DNA of 64,000 nt from an uncultured Acetobacterium sp. (GTDB lineage Bacteria; Bacillota; Clostridia; Eubacteriales; Eubacteriaceae). The translations under genes were made by a program, and so were the position numbers. Under the pieces are notes generated by a model. It did not search any database, was not told the origin of the DNA, and was given only the letters and a program-made list of their open reading frames with translations. The stretch covers positions 806,001-870,000 of the forward strand of contig NZ_OY760905.1 in NCBI RefSeq assembly GCF_963664135.1, read 5' to 3'. Position 1 is the stretch's first letter; every line of letters begins with the position of its first letter. Of this stretch, positions 53,948-63,553 are shown piece after piece.

Positions 53948-55882
53948 CTATGCATTAAGCCCGGCTTCAAAGCCTTCCTTAGACGCCTGAAGCGCTTGTC
54001 GGGCTTCTAAGGCGTCGCCAACAACAATTAACTCGCAGAGCCCGTCCAGTTCAGCTGCCAGAGGATTGTTAGCCCGGGTACCGATAGCCAGCACGACGGT
54101 GTCGCAGGGAATCAGTTTTTCTTCATTGCCCTGTTTAATCAGTGCGCCTTCACTGGTGACCCCAGCCAAAGCGGTTTCAGTCCGGATATCGACAAAACAG
54201 CGATTGAGGCAATCCTTCAGATCATCGCGAATGCCAGCTTCCATATCCATGGCGATTTCGGGACGCATTTCAATCAGCGTCACCTTGGCCTTGCACTGCA
54301 TGCCCAGGAAGGCTGCGGTTTCCGAACCGACCATCCCGCCACCGGCAACCAGCACGTTTAATCCGGCATCGGACCGGCCCAGAAGCACATCTTCGGCCAG
54401 CACCACATTGGCACTCTCAATTCCCGCCACCTTGGGAATAATGGCTTTGGCACCGGTAGCAATGATCACCTTGTCTGGGTTTCCGGCTTTAACCATTGCT
54501 GCTGTTAGCGGGGTATTTAAATGCAGTTTGATCTTATCATCCTTGCTGATCTGTAAATATAACCAACGGGTGTAGGTGGCAAACTCGCCCTTAAATGGCG
54601 GATAGGCGGCTGAAATAAATTGCCCGCCAACGGTGTTGGATGCTTCGAACAGCTCAACCTGATGACCTTTGATGGAAGCGGCCCGGGCCGCTTCCATCCC
54701 GGCTACCCCAGCGCCGGCAATGTAAATCGTTTTTGACTTTTCGGCCGGGGTATAGTCAAATTCAAATTCATGGCCCAATTCTGGATTAACTAAACAGTAA
54801 ATCGGCACGCCCTGATAAGTCGAGGCGGTACAGCCCTGTAGACAGCCGATGCAGTGGCGGATCTCATCATTATTTCCGGCTTGAGCCTTATTCGGCCAGT
54901 GGGGATCCGTCAGCGACTCCCGACCCATCGCCACAAAATCAGCCTGACCGGAAACGATAATATCCTCCGCCATTTGGGGATCAGCGATCCGGCCTACAGT
55001 GATCACCGGAATCGTCAGGAATTTTTTAGCTTGTTCGGCAAAATGGACGTTCCAGCCGTGATGTTGAAAAAAAGAAGCCACGATTCCCAGCGACGAACGT
55101 ACGCCGTACATCCCATTAGACAGATGAAGGGCATCCGCTCCCCAAGCTTCAATGTCTCTGAGAATCTGTCGGCTTTCGGACATGCCCCGGCCACCTTCGG
55201 TATTTTCTTCGGCGGAAAACCGGACGATCACCGGGAAATCTGGGCCAACCTGAGCCCGCACCTCATCCATGATTTCTTTTAAAAACCGGATTCGGTTTTC
55301 ATAGCTGCCGCCGTATTCGTCAATCCGATGATTGGAGTTTGGTGACAGGAACTGGTGAATCAGATAACCATGGGCGGCATGAATTTCTAGTCCGTCAAAG
55401 CCCGCTTTGACTACGTTTTTAGCGGTGTTGCCAAAATCAATAACGATCTCATGAATTTCTTCAGTTGTCAGCTCTTTGGGAATTTCCTTGTTCCAGGGAC
55501 AGGCAATTGGTGAACAGGATAGCGGCTGAACATCACCGTTAACCATATGATTGGCCTGGCGGCCGGCATGATAAATCTGAGCAAATATTTTTGAATCATG
55601 CTGATGAATCACATCAGTAAATTTTTTATGACCGGGAATCTGGGCTTCGTCATATAAAGCTGCAACATGAGGATAACCGCCGGCATTGGCATTGACCCGA
55701 TAGTCCTCGGTGATAATCAGTCCCCAGCCGCCTTTAGCTTTTTCTTCATGATAACGAATATACTGTTCCGACGCCTTACCCTCATCCGGACACATATTGG
55801 CCACCATCGCCGGCACCACCAACCGATTGGGAATTTCACAGGTTCCAATTTTATACGGTGTAAATATTTTTTCTGCTTTCAT
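53948..55882 (-). CDS. OYE-type NADH:flavin oxidoreductase with Fe-S and FAD domains (module F)
   Basis: 644 residues. FMN barrel with 'HAAHGYLIHQFLSPNSNHR', classic Fe-S cluster C-x2-C-x3-C ('CIGCLQGC') plus 'YCLVNPELG', then FAD and NAD(P) folds ('IYIAGAGVAGMEAARAAS', 'VLVAGGGMVGSETA'). Closer to canonical 2,4-dienoyl-CoA/enoate reductases than the enzymes at 34757 and 41293. ATG at 55882 follows AAAGGAG. As first gene of module F it may reduce the side chain of the same compound that the methyltransferases demethylate; this is inferred from the shared operon. Confidence 0.9.
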   Translation of the reverse strand: MKAEKIFTPYKIGTCEIPNRLVVPAMVANMCPDEGKASEQYIRYHEEKAKGGWGLIITEDYRVNANAGGYPHVAALYDEAQIPGHKKFTDVIHQHDSKIFAQIYHAGRQANHMVNGDVQPLSCSPIACPWNKEIPKELTTEEIHEIVIDFGNTAKNVVKAGFDGLEIHAAHGYLIHQFLSPNSNHRIDEYGGSYENRIRFLKEIMDEVRAQVGPDFPVIVRFSAEENTEGGRGMSESRQILRDIEAWGADALHLSNGMYGVRSSLGIVASFFQHHGWNVHFAEQAKKFLTIPVITVGRIADPQMAEDIIVSGQADFVAMGRESLTDPHWPNKAQAGNNDEIRHCIGCLQGCTASTYQGVPIYCLVNPELGHEFEFDYTPAEKSKTIYIAGAGVAGMEAARAASIKGHQVELFEASNTVGGQFISAAYPPFKGEFATYTRWLYLQISKDDKIKLHLNTPLTAAMVKAGNPDKVIIATGAKAIIPKVAGIESANVVLAEDVLLGRSDAGLNVLVAGGGMVGSETAAFLGMQCKAKVTLIEMRPEIAMDMEAGIRDDLKDCLNRCFVDIRTETALAGVTSEGALIKQGNEEKLIPCDTVVLAIGTRANNPLAAELDGLCELIVVGDALEARQALQASKEGFEAGLNA

Positions 55883-55925
55883 TTTTTCTCCTTTGCTCAA
55901 AGACAACCACGTCTTTTCTAACTTC

Positions 55926-55956
55926 AGTCTAAACCTTTGTGTTACTCCAAAGTCAA
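55926..55956 (-). promoter_or_regulatory. MerR-type promoter of module F, 19-bp spacer
   Basis: TTGACT (55956-55951) and TAGACT (55931-55926) with a 19-bp spacer. The spacer holds a dyad CTTTG...CAAAG (core TTTGGAGTAACACAAAGG). Long-spacer promoters of this form are the hallmark of MerR activators, and a MerR gene is at 56763. Confidence 0.72.
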
Positions 55957-56038
55957 GCCTGAAAAATAAATTTTTAATAAACCTTTTTTAAATTAAGCTA
56001 ACAAAGCAATGTCAGTCTCCGGGTTAGCAACGATCGCA

Positions 56039-56090
56039 AAAAAAAACGGCTTCAAACCTAGGTTTTTTCCTGGTTTAAAGCCGTTTTTAA
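56039..56090 (-). terminator. terminator of the DUF1097 gene
   Basis: AAAACGGCTT plus AAACC pairs with GGTTT plus AAGCCGTTTT; a T-run follows on the minus strand. Confidence 0.85.
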
Positions 56091-56120
56091 ATTCACTGTG
56101 TCATGTTTTAACTTTCTTGC

Positions 56121-56669
56121 TTATGCATGATCGATTGTGTCAATAGCATTTTCTTTTATGATAAATATTTTTTCCGCGACATTGTAACCCAAGCCGCAAA
56201 GAACCGCCATCCCGATACCAAGCAGTATGGTAACCACCAGGGCGATGGCATTATCGCCCATATGTCCCTGAAATTGTGAAAATGTCAAGGCAATACCGAC
56301 AAAGTTAAATGGGATCAGTCCCAAAGGTGTTTTACTCAAAACCCCACCTTGCACAATCAAGACCAACGCTGTTCCAATTCCCACACTCAGTATTCCGGCT
56401 GCTGTGATGCCAACAAACGGAACAAGCAGAAATATTAAGATAATATATACCTGTCCCCAAATGCAACCCATCAAAGAAGATAAAACCATACTTAAGCTAT
56501 TTTTTGGCTTCAACCTCATTCCAAAAAAGCAGATCAACATAATAAACATCGCCCAACCCATGGTAAACGATACATTTCCACCTGAAGGCAGCAGTCCATA
56601 AAGCCCATAAATCACCGCACAAATAACTGCGGACCATACCGAGGTAAATACTGAAACTTTTTTTGACAT
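56121..56669 (-). CDS. DUF1097-like membrane protein
   Basis: 182 residues, about six helices, resembling DUF1097 (YcdZ-like) inner-membrane proteins ('AVIYGLYGLLPSGGNVSFTM', 'GIALTFSQFQGHMGDNAIAL'). Function unknown. ATG at 56669 follows AAAGGAG; the longer frame to 56753 crosses the promoter. Its promoter has the same MerR-type form as module F, so it probably belongs to the same regulon. Confidence 0.72.
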   Translation of the reverse strand: MSKKVSVFTSVWSAVICAVIYGLYGLLPSGGNVSFTMGWAMFIMLICFFGMRLKPKNSLSMVLSSLMGCIWGQVYIILIFLLVPFVGITAAGILSVGIGTALVLIVQGGVLSKTPLGLIPFNFVGIALTFSQFQGHMGDNAIALVVTILLGIGMAVLCGLGYNVAEKIFIIKENAIDTIDHA

Positions 56670-56722
56670 AATTTCTCCTTTTCGTTTACAGATACGTACA
56701 GTACCTTTTTTTCTTAAGTACC

Positions 56723-56753
56723 ACTGTAAACCTTGGAGCGACACACAAGTCAA
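56723..56753 (-). promoter_or_regulatory. MerR-type promoter of the DUF1097 gene, 19-bp spacer
   Basis: TTGACT (56753-56748) and TACAGT (56728-56723) with a 19-bp spacer. It shares CCAAGGTTTA before the -10 with the module F promoter (CAAAGGTTTA), indicating one regulator for both. Confidence 0.7.
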
Positions 56754-56762
56754 TGTTATTTT

Positions 56763-57572
56763 TTAAACCGGCACCCAGACCTCAAAAATCCGCAGCATTC
56801 CCTTTTCTTCATTAAGACGGACGATCAGGTTACCATACACATCTCCCTGAATTTCATAACCATATTCAATAATCGGTTTAAGCACCTTATTCTGGAGAGA
56901 TTCCATAAAAGTGCCTTGTTCTCCGGCAGTAAAGATGCTGTAAAAACTTTTCCGACCTTTGATCAGTTTAATGGGCGGCTTTAATTCAATCCGATTGCTT
57001 AAAGCTACATCCGGTGATATGGAAAACCCCCAAGTATAGTCACTTAAGTCTGCATAATTTGAGTTATTCACGTTTTTCACCATAAAGGTGTGGGCGAAGC
57101 TGACAGCCAAGGCATCTAGTCGTTTGATAAATGGCATAATATTTTCGCCAAAATCAAAGGAATCGTTTTGCCGCTGACAAATATAGGCCATATCCGGGCT
57201 GTCACAGAGCTTGAACGACCCGATTTTCGGGGCAATTTCAGCTGTTCGGCTGTGAAAATCTCGCAAGATCTCCAATTCAGACTTTAGTTCTTCGATTTTC
57301 CCAAGAATTTCAGTTTCTTTATTTTCACACCGTTTATTCAATGCCTCAATATCATCTGTTTTTAAGATGCACTTAATGTCATTCAGTGAAAATCCGCAGC
57401 TTTTATAGCGCTTGCTGTCCAATAAAAAATTAATATCCCAAACATCGAAATAGCGATAATTTGAGTCTTTATCTTTCTTTGGTGAGATCAGTCCGTATTT
57501 TTCATAATAACGGATCGTATCGGTGGAAACATCTAAGAGCTTTGCCACATCGCCGATTTTATATTTTTTCAT
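56763..57572 (-). CDS. MerR family transcriptional activator
   Basis: 269 residues. N-terminal MerR winged helix ('YKIGDVAKLLDVSTDTIRYY', 'EKYGLISPKKDKDSNYRYF'), a long helix ('ENKETEILGKIEELKSELEI') and a C-terminal effector-binding region of about 150 residues. ATG at 57572 follows AGGGAACAG. Followed immediately by the DUF1097 gene whose 19-bp-spacer promoter it should activate; module F has the same promoter type. The effector is unknown. Confidence 0.9.
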   Translation of the reverse strand: MKKYKIGDVAKLLDVSTDTIRYYEKYGLISPKKDKDSNYRYFDVWDINFLLDSKRYKSCGFSLNDIKCILKTDDIEALNKRCENKETEILGKIEELKSELEILRDFHSRTAEIAPKIGSFKLCDSPDMAYICQRQNDSFDFGENIMPFIKRLDALAVSFAHTFMVKNVNNSNYADLSDYTWGFSISPDVALSNRIELKPPIKLIKGRKSFYSIFTAGEQGTFMESLQNKVLKPIIEYGYEIQGDVYGNLIVRLNEEKGMLRIFEVWVPV

Positions 57573-57633
57573 TACTGTTCCCTATCTCAGATTCTATTCA
57601 AAGATCTGTAAAATATCAACGTCACTTTCTACG

Positions 57634-59163
57634 CTAATCGCCAATAATATCTCGTCTGGTAAAAAAGACCAAACCCAGCGTCACTAATAGAATGGCTGCT
57701 AACAACATCACCATTACCGGTACGATTGAAACGCCCACCCCAGGGTAAACCCAGGCAAACGGCGACAGGGCAAAAATATAATTGCCGACCAAACGAATTT
57801 CCCATAAAAACTCCAGCAACAACAACGCCCCAAATATTCCCCAGCTGACCGGAGCCGCCGCCCGGGGGGCCAGTCCCAGGAGCAAAACCGTCACTGCAGC
57901 CACCAGCCACACTGCCGGGATCCGGGCAATGCTGCCTGTAAAATCCCCGATACACCAGCCAAAAATAGCAATCGCCAGGGCACTGCCGGCAAAAGCGATG
58001 ACCAGATGCCCACCGGCATAACGAATCCGGGAAACGGGGTTGGACAAGATCATTTCCGTCCGGTTCATGGTTTCTTCTTCCCGGATTCGTAAGATGGTAA
58101 TGATTACATAAGCTGTGATCACCTGGGTCAGGATGTATTCCAGAATGGCCAGAAAGGCGTTCCCGGCCCCACCTAAAAGCGCTGACAACTCCGGCAGGAA
58201 GGTTGTTCCCGCCAGCATTTTATTAATACTCGGCACCAGCGATGCAATAATCAGCCCCATCACCAAATAAGCCACTACCCAAACCAACAATATTCCCCGC
58301 TGCTGGCGCCAGGCCAGGGTCAGAGGATTATTAAAGCTTTTCCGGACCGCCAATCGGCCCCGTCGTTCCCGAAAATAACTGCCACCCAGATCCCGGCGGT
58401 CATTTAACTGATCGGCAATCAGGGTTAAGGCGACGATGGTTATCACTGCAAACCCGAACAGCAGGTAATTCTCACCGGCATAGGGACGGGCCGCGGCGCA
58501 CCAGCCAAACGGCGTGAAAAGCAGCAGGGTCTGATTTCCCATCACATTGGCCACCATCTGCCCAACAAAAAAGAAGGCCACTGCGCCGAAAGAAAGCCCC
58601 CTGGCCAATCTGGCATTGGGTGCGAGCTGGGCGCCAATGGCCGCGATGGCTGCAAAGGCACAGCCGCACAAGGCTGTCGCCAAGCCAGCCACCAAAGAAC
58701 CCGACGCCGGAAAACCAGCGGCCATAAAACCAACGCCCATGGCCAGCCCACCCAATAAATTGGCAACGAAAACCTTGATTAAAACAGCTGTCAACGGAGC
58801 TTTTCGACCGACTGATCCGGCCCGAAGCAGTTCCAGCCGGCCCTGATCTTCATCCTTCCGAGTGTTATTAATCACCAGAATAATACTGAAAATCGAGATA
58901 ATGATTGCTGTCGAGAGCCGAATCCGCCAGATGGTTGCCGCCGCAATGGTGTTTGCCGCAATCAACCCCAGCATCGCATTGCCCTGGTTTTCGGCAATAT
59001 AAGTCGCCAGCTGCTCAGGCGTCTGGAGCACCACCAGATTGGACGCTGCCGCAGCATAGGCAAACAGCAAGGGCAGCAGAATCAGCAAAATCGTCAGGAC
59101 TTTACCGCTGCGCAGATAGCTCCGAAGCAGTTTACCGGTGGCCGTATAATTGCCCGGCTTCAT
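57634..59163 (-). CDS. ABC-2 type exporter permease
   Basis: 509 residues, about twelve helices in two homologous halves, as in large ABC-2 permeases of the antibiotic/polyether-type (tetronasin-like) exporters. 'NNTRKDEDQGRLELLRAGSV' and the equivalent 'RIREEETMNRTEMILSNPVS' in the second half mark the repeat. ATG overlaps the ATPase stop by 4 bp (ATGA). Exports an unknown compound. Confidence 0.82.
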   Translation of the reverse strand: MKPGNYTATGKLLRSYLRSGKVLTILLILLPLLFAYAAAASNLVVLQTPEQLATYIAENQGNAMLGLIAANTIAAATIWRIRLSTAIIISIFSIILVINNTRKDEDQGRLELLRAGSVGRKAPLTAVLIKVFVANLLGGLAMGVGFMAAGFPASGSLVAGLATALCGCAFAAIAAIGAQLAPNARLARGLSFGAVAFFFVGQMVANVMGNQTLLLFTPFGWCAAARPYAGENYLLFGFAVITIVALTLIADQLNDRRDLGGSYFRERRGRLAVRKSFNNPLTLAWRQQRGILLVWVVAYLVMGLIIASLVPSINKMLAGTTFLPELSALLGGAGNAFLAILEYILTQVITAYVIITILRIREEETMNRTEMILSNPVSRIRYAGGHLVIAFAGSALAIAIFGWCIGDFTGSIARIPAVWLVAAVTVLLLGLAPRAAAPVSWGIFGALLLLEFLWEIRLVGNYIFALSPFAWVYPGVGVSIVPVMVMLLAAILLVTLGLVFFTRRDIIGD

Positions 59164-60050
59164 CGTTCTTCCCCTTCAGTAACATAGTAATGTAAAAAAA
59201 GATCCTCCAATTCCGGCGGGGCACACTGCAGCGAGATCACTTCATATTCGGTTAATTTTTTCAATGTCTCGTTAAGAGCCGCGGCATCCACACTGAAGCT
59301 GGCTTTGTTTCCGCTGGATTGCAGACCATAAACCCCGGCCAGCGTAAGGCCGTCAAGTGACCGGGCACACTCCACATGGGCGATCAGCCGGGAAAACTGC
59401 TGTAATTCCCGGAGACTGCCGGATTCCACAATTTCTCCGGCTTTGATGATCGTGACCTGATCGCAAAGCTTTTCAACCTCGCCTAAAATATGGCTGGATA
59501 AGAACACCGTTTTTCCCTGGGTAGCCATTTCCCGGACACATTCCTGAAACACCGATTCCATCAGCGGGTCCAGTCCGGATGTGGGTTCGTCAAAAATGTA
59601 GAGCTCCACATCCGACACCAACGCCGCAATCAGAGCAACTTTCTGCCGGTTTCCTTTGGAATAGCTGCGGCATTTTTTTCCAGGATCAAACTGAAATCGT
59701 TCAATCAGTTCAGCCCGCCGTTTAGGATCTACTTTTCCCCGCATCCGGGACAGCAGATCGATCACCTCACCGCCGCTGAGATTTGGCCAGGGATTGATTT
59801 CGCTGGGAATATAGGCCAACCGCCGATGCAGCGCCACACAGTCTTTAAAGGGATCGCCGCCGAGGAGTTTTAGCTCGCCGCCATCCTTTTTTAACAGTCC
59901 CAGCAGAATCCGGATGGTGGTCGATTTTCCGGCCCCGTTCATACCGATGAAGCCGTGAACTTCCCCTTGCTTTACCGATAGATCAATCCCCCGAAGTGCC
60001 GGTGTTTTTCCGTAAGCTTTGGTTAACCCTTTTATTGCGATAACTTCCAT
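59160..60050 (-). CDS. ABC transporter ATP-binding protein
   Basis: 296 residues. Walker A 'GMNGAGKSTT', signature as 'SYSKGNRQKVALIAAL', Walker B 'LYIFDEPTSGLDPLM' and switch His in 'SSHI' are intact. It drives the permease at 57634. ATG at 60050 follows AAAGGATC. The longer frame to 60116 starts upstream of the ribosome site. Confidence 0.92.
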   Translation of the reverse strand: MEVIAIKGLTKAYGKTPALRGIDLSVKQGEVHGFIGMNGAGKSTTIRILLGLLKKDGGELKLLGGDPFKDCVALHRRLAYIPSEINPWPNLSGGEVIDLLSRMRGKVDPKRRAELIERFQFDPGKKCRSYSKGNRQKVALIAALVSDVELYIFDEPTSGLDPLMESVFQECVREMATQGKTVFLSSHILGEVEKLCDQVTIIKAGEIVESGSLRELQQFSRLIAHVECARSLDGLTLAGVYGLQSSGNKASFSVDAAALNETLKKLTEYEVISLQCAPPELEDLFLHYYVTEGEER

Positions 60051-60114
60051 AATTTTTGATCCTTTCCATTGACTGTTTGCTGTTATAATTGATTCTATCA
60101 TTTTTGTTAGCCGC

Positions 60115-60141
60115 ACTGCAATTCTTATCGGTAATTGCAGT
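60115..60141. promoter_or_regulatory. inverted repeat upstream of the ABC exporter operon
   Basis: Perfect 9-bp arms ACTGCAATT and AATTGCAGT. The left arm overlaps a possible -35 (TTGCAG) 18 bp from TAGAAT, so it could be an operator. Confidence 0.45.
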
Positions 60142-60185
60142 CATCATTGATTGATAATAGTTGTTAGTTTATTTTATTACCAAAG

Positions 60186-60668
60186 CTAACCTCGCCGCTC
60201 AATAATTCGGACAATCCGCGGGCGGTTGTAGCGCTGGGCAATGATACAGGGCATGTTGATGGCTATCGCGTAGATCAGCATATAGAAAATGACCACGGGT
60301 GGCGTAAAAAAACCGAAGACCCAGAAGGGCAAAATGGCCAGCCAGTGAATCATTTCAGCCCGGCAGGATTCCAGCAGGTATTTGTCCAGATTGTCTTTTG
60401 AAAAGCTGACCAACTTTTTCTTTTCAAAGCCGCCCTTGACCAAGGAGCCTCCATCCGGCAGATGTTTTTTCCAGCGCCGCACCCGCAGCCACTTTTCGTA
60501 GATCTCACCATCCTTTTCCCAGGTGTGGGCCCGGTAAAACCAGGCAGTATAATCAAAAAAGCGATCCGGCAACTGAGTACAGACCAGCGCTGCTGTCACC
60601 TGGAGGATCGGCCAGACGATAAAACACACCAGAATGGCGGTCAGTGGGGGCAGAAAAATCACTTGCAT
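60186..60668 (-). CDS. CrtO-like glycosyl-carotenoid acyltransferase
   Basis: 160 residues matching glycosyl-4,4'-diaponeurosporenoate acyltransferase (staphyloxanthin CrtO family): 'WEKDGEIYEKWLRVRRWKKH', 'LPDGGSLVKGGF', 'ESCRAEMIHWL' and 'IIAQRYNRPRI', with helices at both ends. It would acylate a sugar on a carotenoid or other lipid. GGGAGGAA precedes the ATG. Fifteen bp after the glycosyltransferase gene. Confidence 0.83.
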   Translation of the reverse strand: MQVIFLPPLTAILVCFIVWPILQVTAALVCTQLPDRFFDYTAWFYRAHTWEKDGEIYEKWLRVRRWKKHLPDGGSLVKGGFEKKKLVSFSKDNLDKYLLESCRAEMIHWLAILPFWVFGFFTPPVVIFYMLIYAIAINMPCIIAQRYNRPRIVRIIERRG

Positions 60669-60683
60669 TTTATTCCTCCCATC

Positions 60684-61841
60684 TTATTTCTCCAGACGAA
60701 TTTCCCGATCTTTCCAGATAACCGGCAGCCCCAGTATTTTTTTGATCATCGAGCGCAAGAAGATCACCAGATAAAAAATCAGTGATACCGGATAAAAGAC
60801 GATGCTCCCAACCGAAAAACTGCCGATATGCCGGGCAATGCGGATCAGTTCCAGCACCCAGACGCCATAGCACGCCGCCAGTATTTCTACCCAGAGCCAA
60901 TGCTGCCAGATCAGATTCAGCATCAGATACACGGGGATTGAGGCACAGGAAGTTATCCAGAAAAACACCAGGAAGATAAGATATACCGGGGTTTTCGCTG
61001 CCCCGGCGGCCTGATTTTTGGTCCAGCCCTGAACCAGATCTTTCAGTCCTCCGCTGTACATCCGATAGGAAACATCCTGATCACCCAGAAACAACGCAAA
61101 GGGAATGGCTTTTTCCTGCAGTTTTTCGCCCAGGGCCATGTCATCGACAATGCTGTCTTTAATGGCGGCGTGACCGCCGACCGCCTGATAATCGTTATGG
61201 CTGATTAGAATTACCGGGCCATAGAGGCCAGTCGCTTTATTTTTTTTGTTTTCACCAGGTTTGCTATTTTTATTATGACTAACTGGCAAACCCATCCCGT
61301 TGGCACCCATTTGCAGCAGATTAAAAAATAGCGATAAGGTCTCCGCTTTTTTCTCAATCTGATGATAAGGCATCACAGAGACCACCGATCCAGTCTGTTT
61401 ATAGGTCGTTAACAACTTGCCAATTCCCGCCGGACTGAGCCGCACATCGGCATCCAGAAATAACAATACTGCTCCGGTGGCGGCTTCCCCACCCAACTGG
61501 CAGGCCCAGGACTTCCCGATCCAGCCGGGTGGTTTCTGGGTCGATGTGATCAGCATAGCCTCTGCTTCCATTGCAATTTTGGCGGTTTGGTCCGTCGAGC
61601 CGTCATCAACACAGATAATTTCGTGAATCGCCGCCGTCTGCTTTTTTAGATCGTTCAGAAGCAGGGACAGATTTTTTTCTTCATTGCGGGCAGGGATAAT
61701 AATCGAAAGCCGGATTGTTTTGTGACCCTGATCATCTCCAATAACCGAAACCGAATCAGCTTCATCCAGTTTAGCAAAACGGTGAAACAGTATCCTGCTG
61801 ACCAGCAGACCCAGCAGGATCGTACCAAAGACAATGATCAT
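60684..61841 (-). CDS. CrtQ-like family 2 glycosyltransferase
   Basis: 385 residues. N-terminal helix, GT-A domain with 'LSIIIPARNEEKNLSLL', 'VDDGSTDQTA', 'LFLDADVRLS' (DxD type) and 'PPGWIGKSWACQLG', then C-terminal helices. Resembles 4,4'-diaponeurosporenoate glycosyltransferase CrtQ. Its ATG overlaps the stop of the upstream dehydrogenase by 4 bp. Likely adds a sugar to a polyene carboxylate at the membrane. Confidence 0.82.
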   Translation of the reverse strand: MIIVFGTILLGLLVSRILFHRFAKLDEADSVSVIGDDQGHKTIRLSIIIPARNEEKNLSLLLNDLKKQTAAIHEIICVDDGSTDQTAKIAMEAEAMLITSTQKPPGWIGKSWACQLGGEAATGAVLLFLDADVRLSPAGIGKLLTTYKQTGSVVSVMPYHQIEKKAETLSLFFNLLQMGANGMGLPVSHNKNSKPGENKKNKATGLYGPVILISHNDYQAVGGHAAIKDSIVDDMALGEKLQEKAIPFALFLGDQDVSYRMYSGGLKDLVQGWTKNQAAGAAKTPVYLIFLVFFWITSCASIPVYLMLNLIWQHWLWVEILAACYGVWVLELIRIARHIGSFSVGSIVFYPVSLIFYLVIFLRSMIKKILGLPVIWKDREIRLEK

Positions 61842-63538
61842 TGGCTTTCACCCGTACTGCCTTTGAATGGACCCTTCCGGCCTTGTTTTTCAAAAACCTT
61901 CATGACCCGATCCGCCGCCAATTTACCGGAGAGAATGGATACCGGCAAACCCGAAGGACTGAAGGTCCATTGCCCGGCCTGATGAATATGGGGTAACGGG
62001 GTCTCGATGGTTTTGGCAATTTTTCGAAAGTGGCTGACCGCCGGCAATCTGCCGGTTCCGGGATTAGCGGGAAAAGCCCAGCCGGTGATAGCTCCACCGG
62101 AATTGCCGGTAAGCCGCTCAATTGTCAACGGCGTCGAACTGAAGCGGTCTTCAACATGATCGATCCATTCCGGAAAAATGGTTTTATTTAACACTGAAAT
62201 AATCGTTTTTTCACACAGGGTTTTAAACGCCCCATACCAACCTGCATCGTCAATGGCTTTGACCAATCGGTAATCCATCAGGGTGCTGACGATCACTCCG
62301 GTTTTCCCCTTTGGGGCCAGCGCCGGATCCCGCAGGGCCGGGCAGGAAATCTCGTAGGTGGTCAGAGCCAGATATTCCATGATCCAAGCTTGCAGGGCCG
62401 TTTGCTGATCAACTTGAGAGCGGGTGTGATCAGCTAGTACTCTTTGCCAGTTTTCTGACTGGATCGCCGAGAGCCCGGCCTTGCTGGGAGTATAAAAACA
62501 ATGGGGGCCGCAGTGGTCACCGAAATAAGGGCGATCCAGATCCACCGCCAGGTAGAGGGTAAAAATGGAATCTCCGCCCCGATTCTGGTTGATCTTTTTT
62601 TGCTGTTCAGTAATCCGGTTGTCGGGCTGCTCCAAGTCACCAGCAGCATACAGGGCTTTCATATCTCCACACCAGATCAGTTCGTCATAACCAAAGCTTC
62701 GGCCATCCCGGGTTTTGACCATTTTCTTTTTTATGTCGATCTTCGTGATTTCAGTGTCCAGCGCCAGCTCACCTTGATGGGTGGCAATCAAGTCGGTCAT
62801 CCGTTTGATCAGCATCCCGGTGCCTCCCAGGGGATAACTATAATCACTATATAAACCGAAATAGCTCAGCGCAAAAAAAGTCGGCATGTTCTCAAAAAAA
62901 TGCTGGATAATCACATCGATGAGCGCCTGGTTTTTAGTAAAGCGCAGCAAATAGGCCTCGATGGGTTCATTAAGCTGCTGGGCTTTGCGAATATTCACCT
63001 GATATTTAAGCAACCAGGGCAATAGCGTTTTAAGCAGGTATGCCTTATCGCTGGTGAGATCTTTAAACAGCGGATTTTCAATGCCATAGAGGACATCCAT
63101 ATAACCGGTCACTTTTCTGATTTCGTCGGTAATCGCCGCAATTTCCGATTGATTATTGGGAAATTTCCGGGTCAGCATGGCCCCGTATTCGGTCAGACTT
63201 TCCACCCCTTTTAAAATCATCAGTTCGTCTTCGATTCCGATGGCCACCGGATTTTTGACAAAGTCCATCACAATCCCCAGTTGTGCAAGCATCGGAAAGA
63301 CAATCCCCGAATTTTCAAAGGCTCGGATGCCTGCGTCAAAGGTAAAGCCGTTGCGGGTAAAACTTGCCACCAGGCCCCCGGGTTTTTCGCTTTTTTCACA
63401 GAGCAGGGTGGTATAGCCGGCTTTGGCAGTGTAGGCAGCACTTGTCAAACCGGCAATGCCAGCGCCCACCACAATAATGTCATAGGCGTTCCCGTCTTTC
63501 TTAGCTGGAGTTGCGTCATCTTTTTTAAACTCCTTCAT
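61838..63538 (-). CDS. phytoene-desaturase-like FAD oxidoreductase (CrtN/CrtP type)
   Basis: 566 residues. N-terminal FAD fold 'DIIVVGAGIAGLTSAAYTAK', 'CEKSEKPGG', and a C-terminal motif 'GGAITGWAFPANPGTGRLP' typical of carotenoid desaturases/isomerases. ATG at 63538 follows GGAGGTGG. It opens the set with CrtQ- and CrtO-like genes, consistent with a C30-type glycosylated carotenoid path. The oxygen-dependent steps of staphyloxanthin would be unusual in an anaerobe, so the true product is open. Confidence 0.82.
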   Translation of the reverse strand: MKEFKKDDATPAKKDGNAYDIIVVGAGIAGLTSAAYTAKAGYTTLLCEKSEKPGGLVASFTRNGFTFDAGIRAFENSGIVFPMLAQLGIVMDFVKNPVAIGIEDELMILKGVESLTEYGAMLTRKFPNNQSEIAAITDEIRKVTGYMDVLYGIENPLFKDLTSDKAYLLKTLLPWLLKYQVNIRKAQQLNEPIEAYLLRFTKNQALIDVIIQHFFENMPTFFALSYFGLYSDYSYPLGGTGMLIKRMTDLIATHQGELALDTEITKIDIKKKMVKTRDGRSFGYDELIWCGDMKALYAAGDLEQPDNRITEQQKKINQNRGGDSIFTLYLAVDLDRPYFGDHCGPHCFYTPSKAGLSAIQSENWQRVLADHTRSQVDQQTALQAWIMEYLALTTYEISCPALRDPALAPKGKTGVIVSTLMDYRLVKAIDDAGWYGAFKTLCEKTIISVLNKTIFPEWIDHVEDRFSSTPLTIERLTGNSGGAITGWAFPANPGTGRLPAVSHFRKIAKTIETPLPHIHQAGQWTFSPSGLPVSILSGKLAADRVMKVFEKQGRKGPFKGSTGESQ

Positions 63539-63553
63539 ATCAACCACCTCCAT

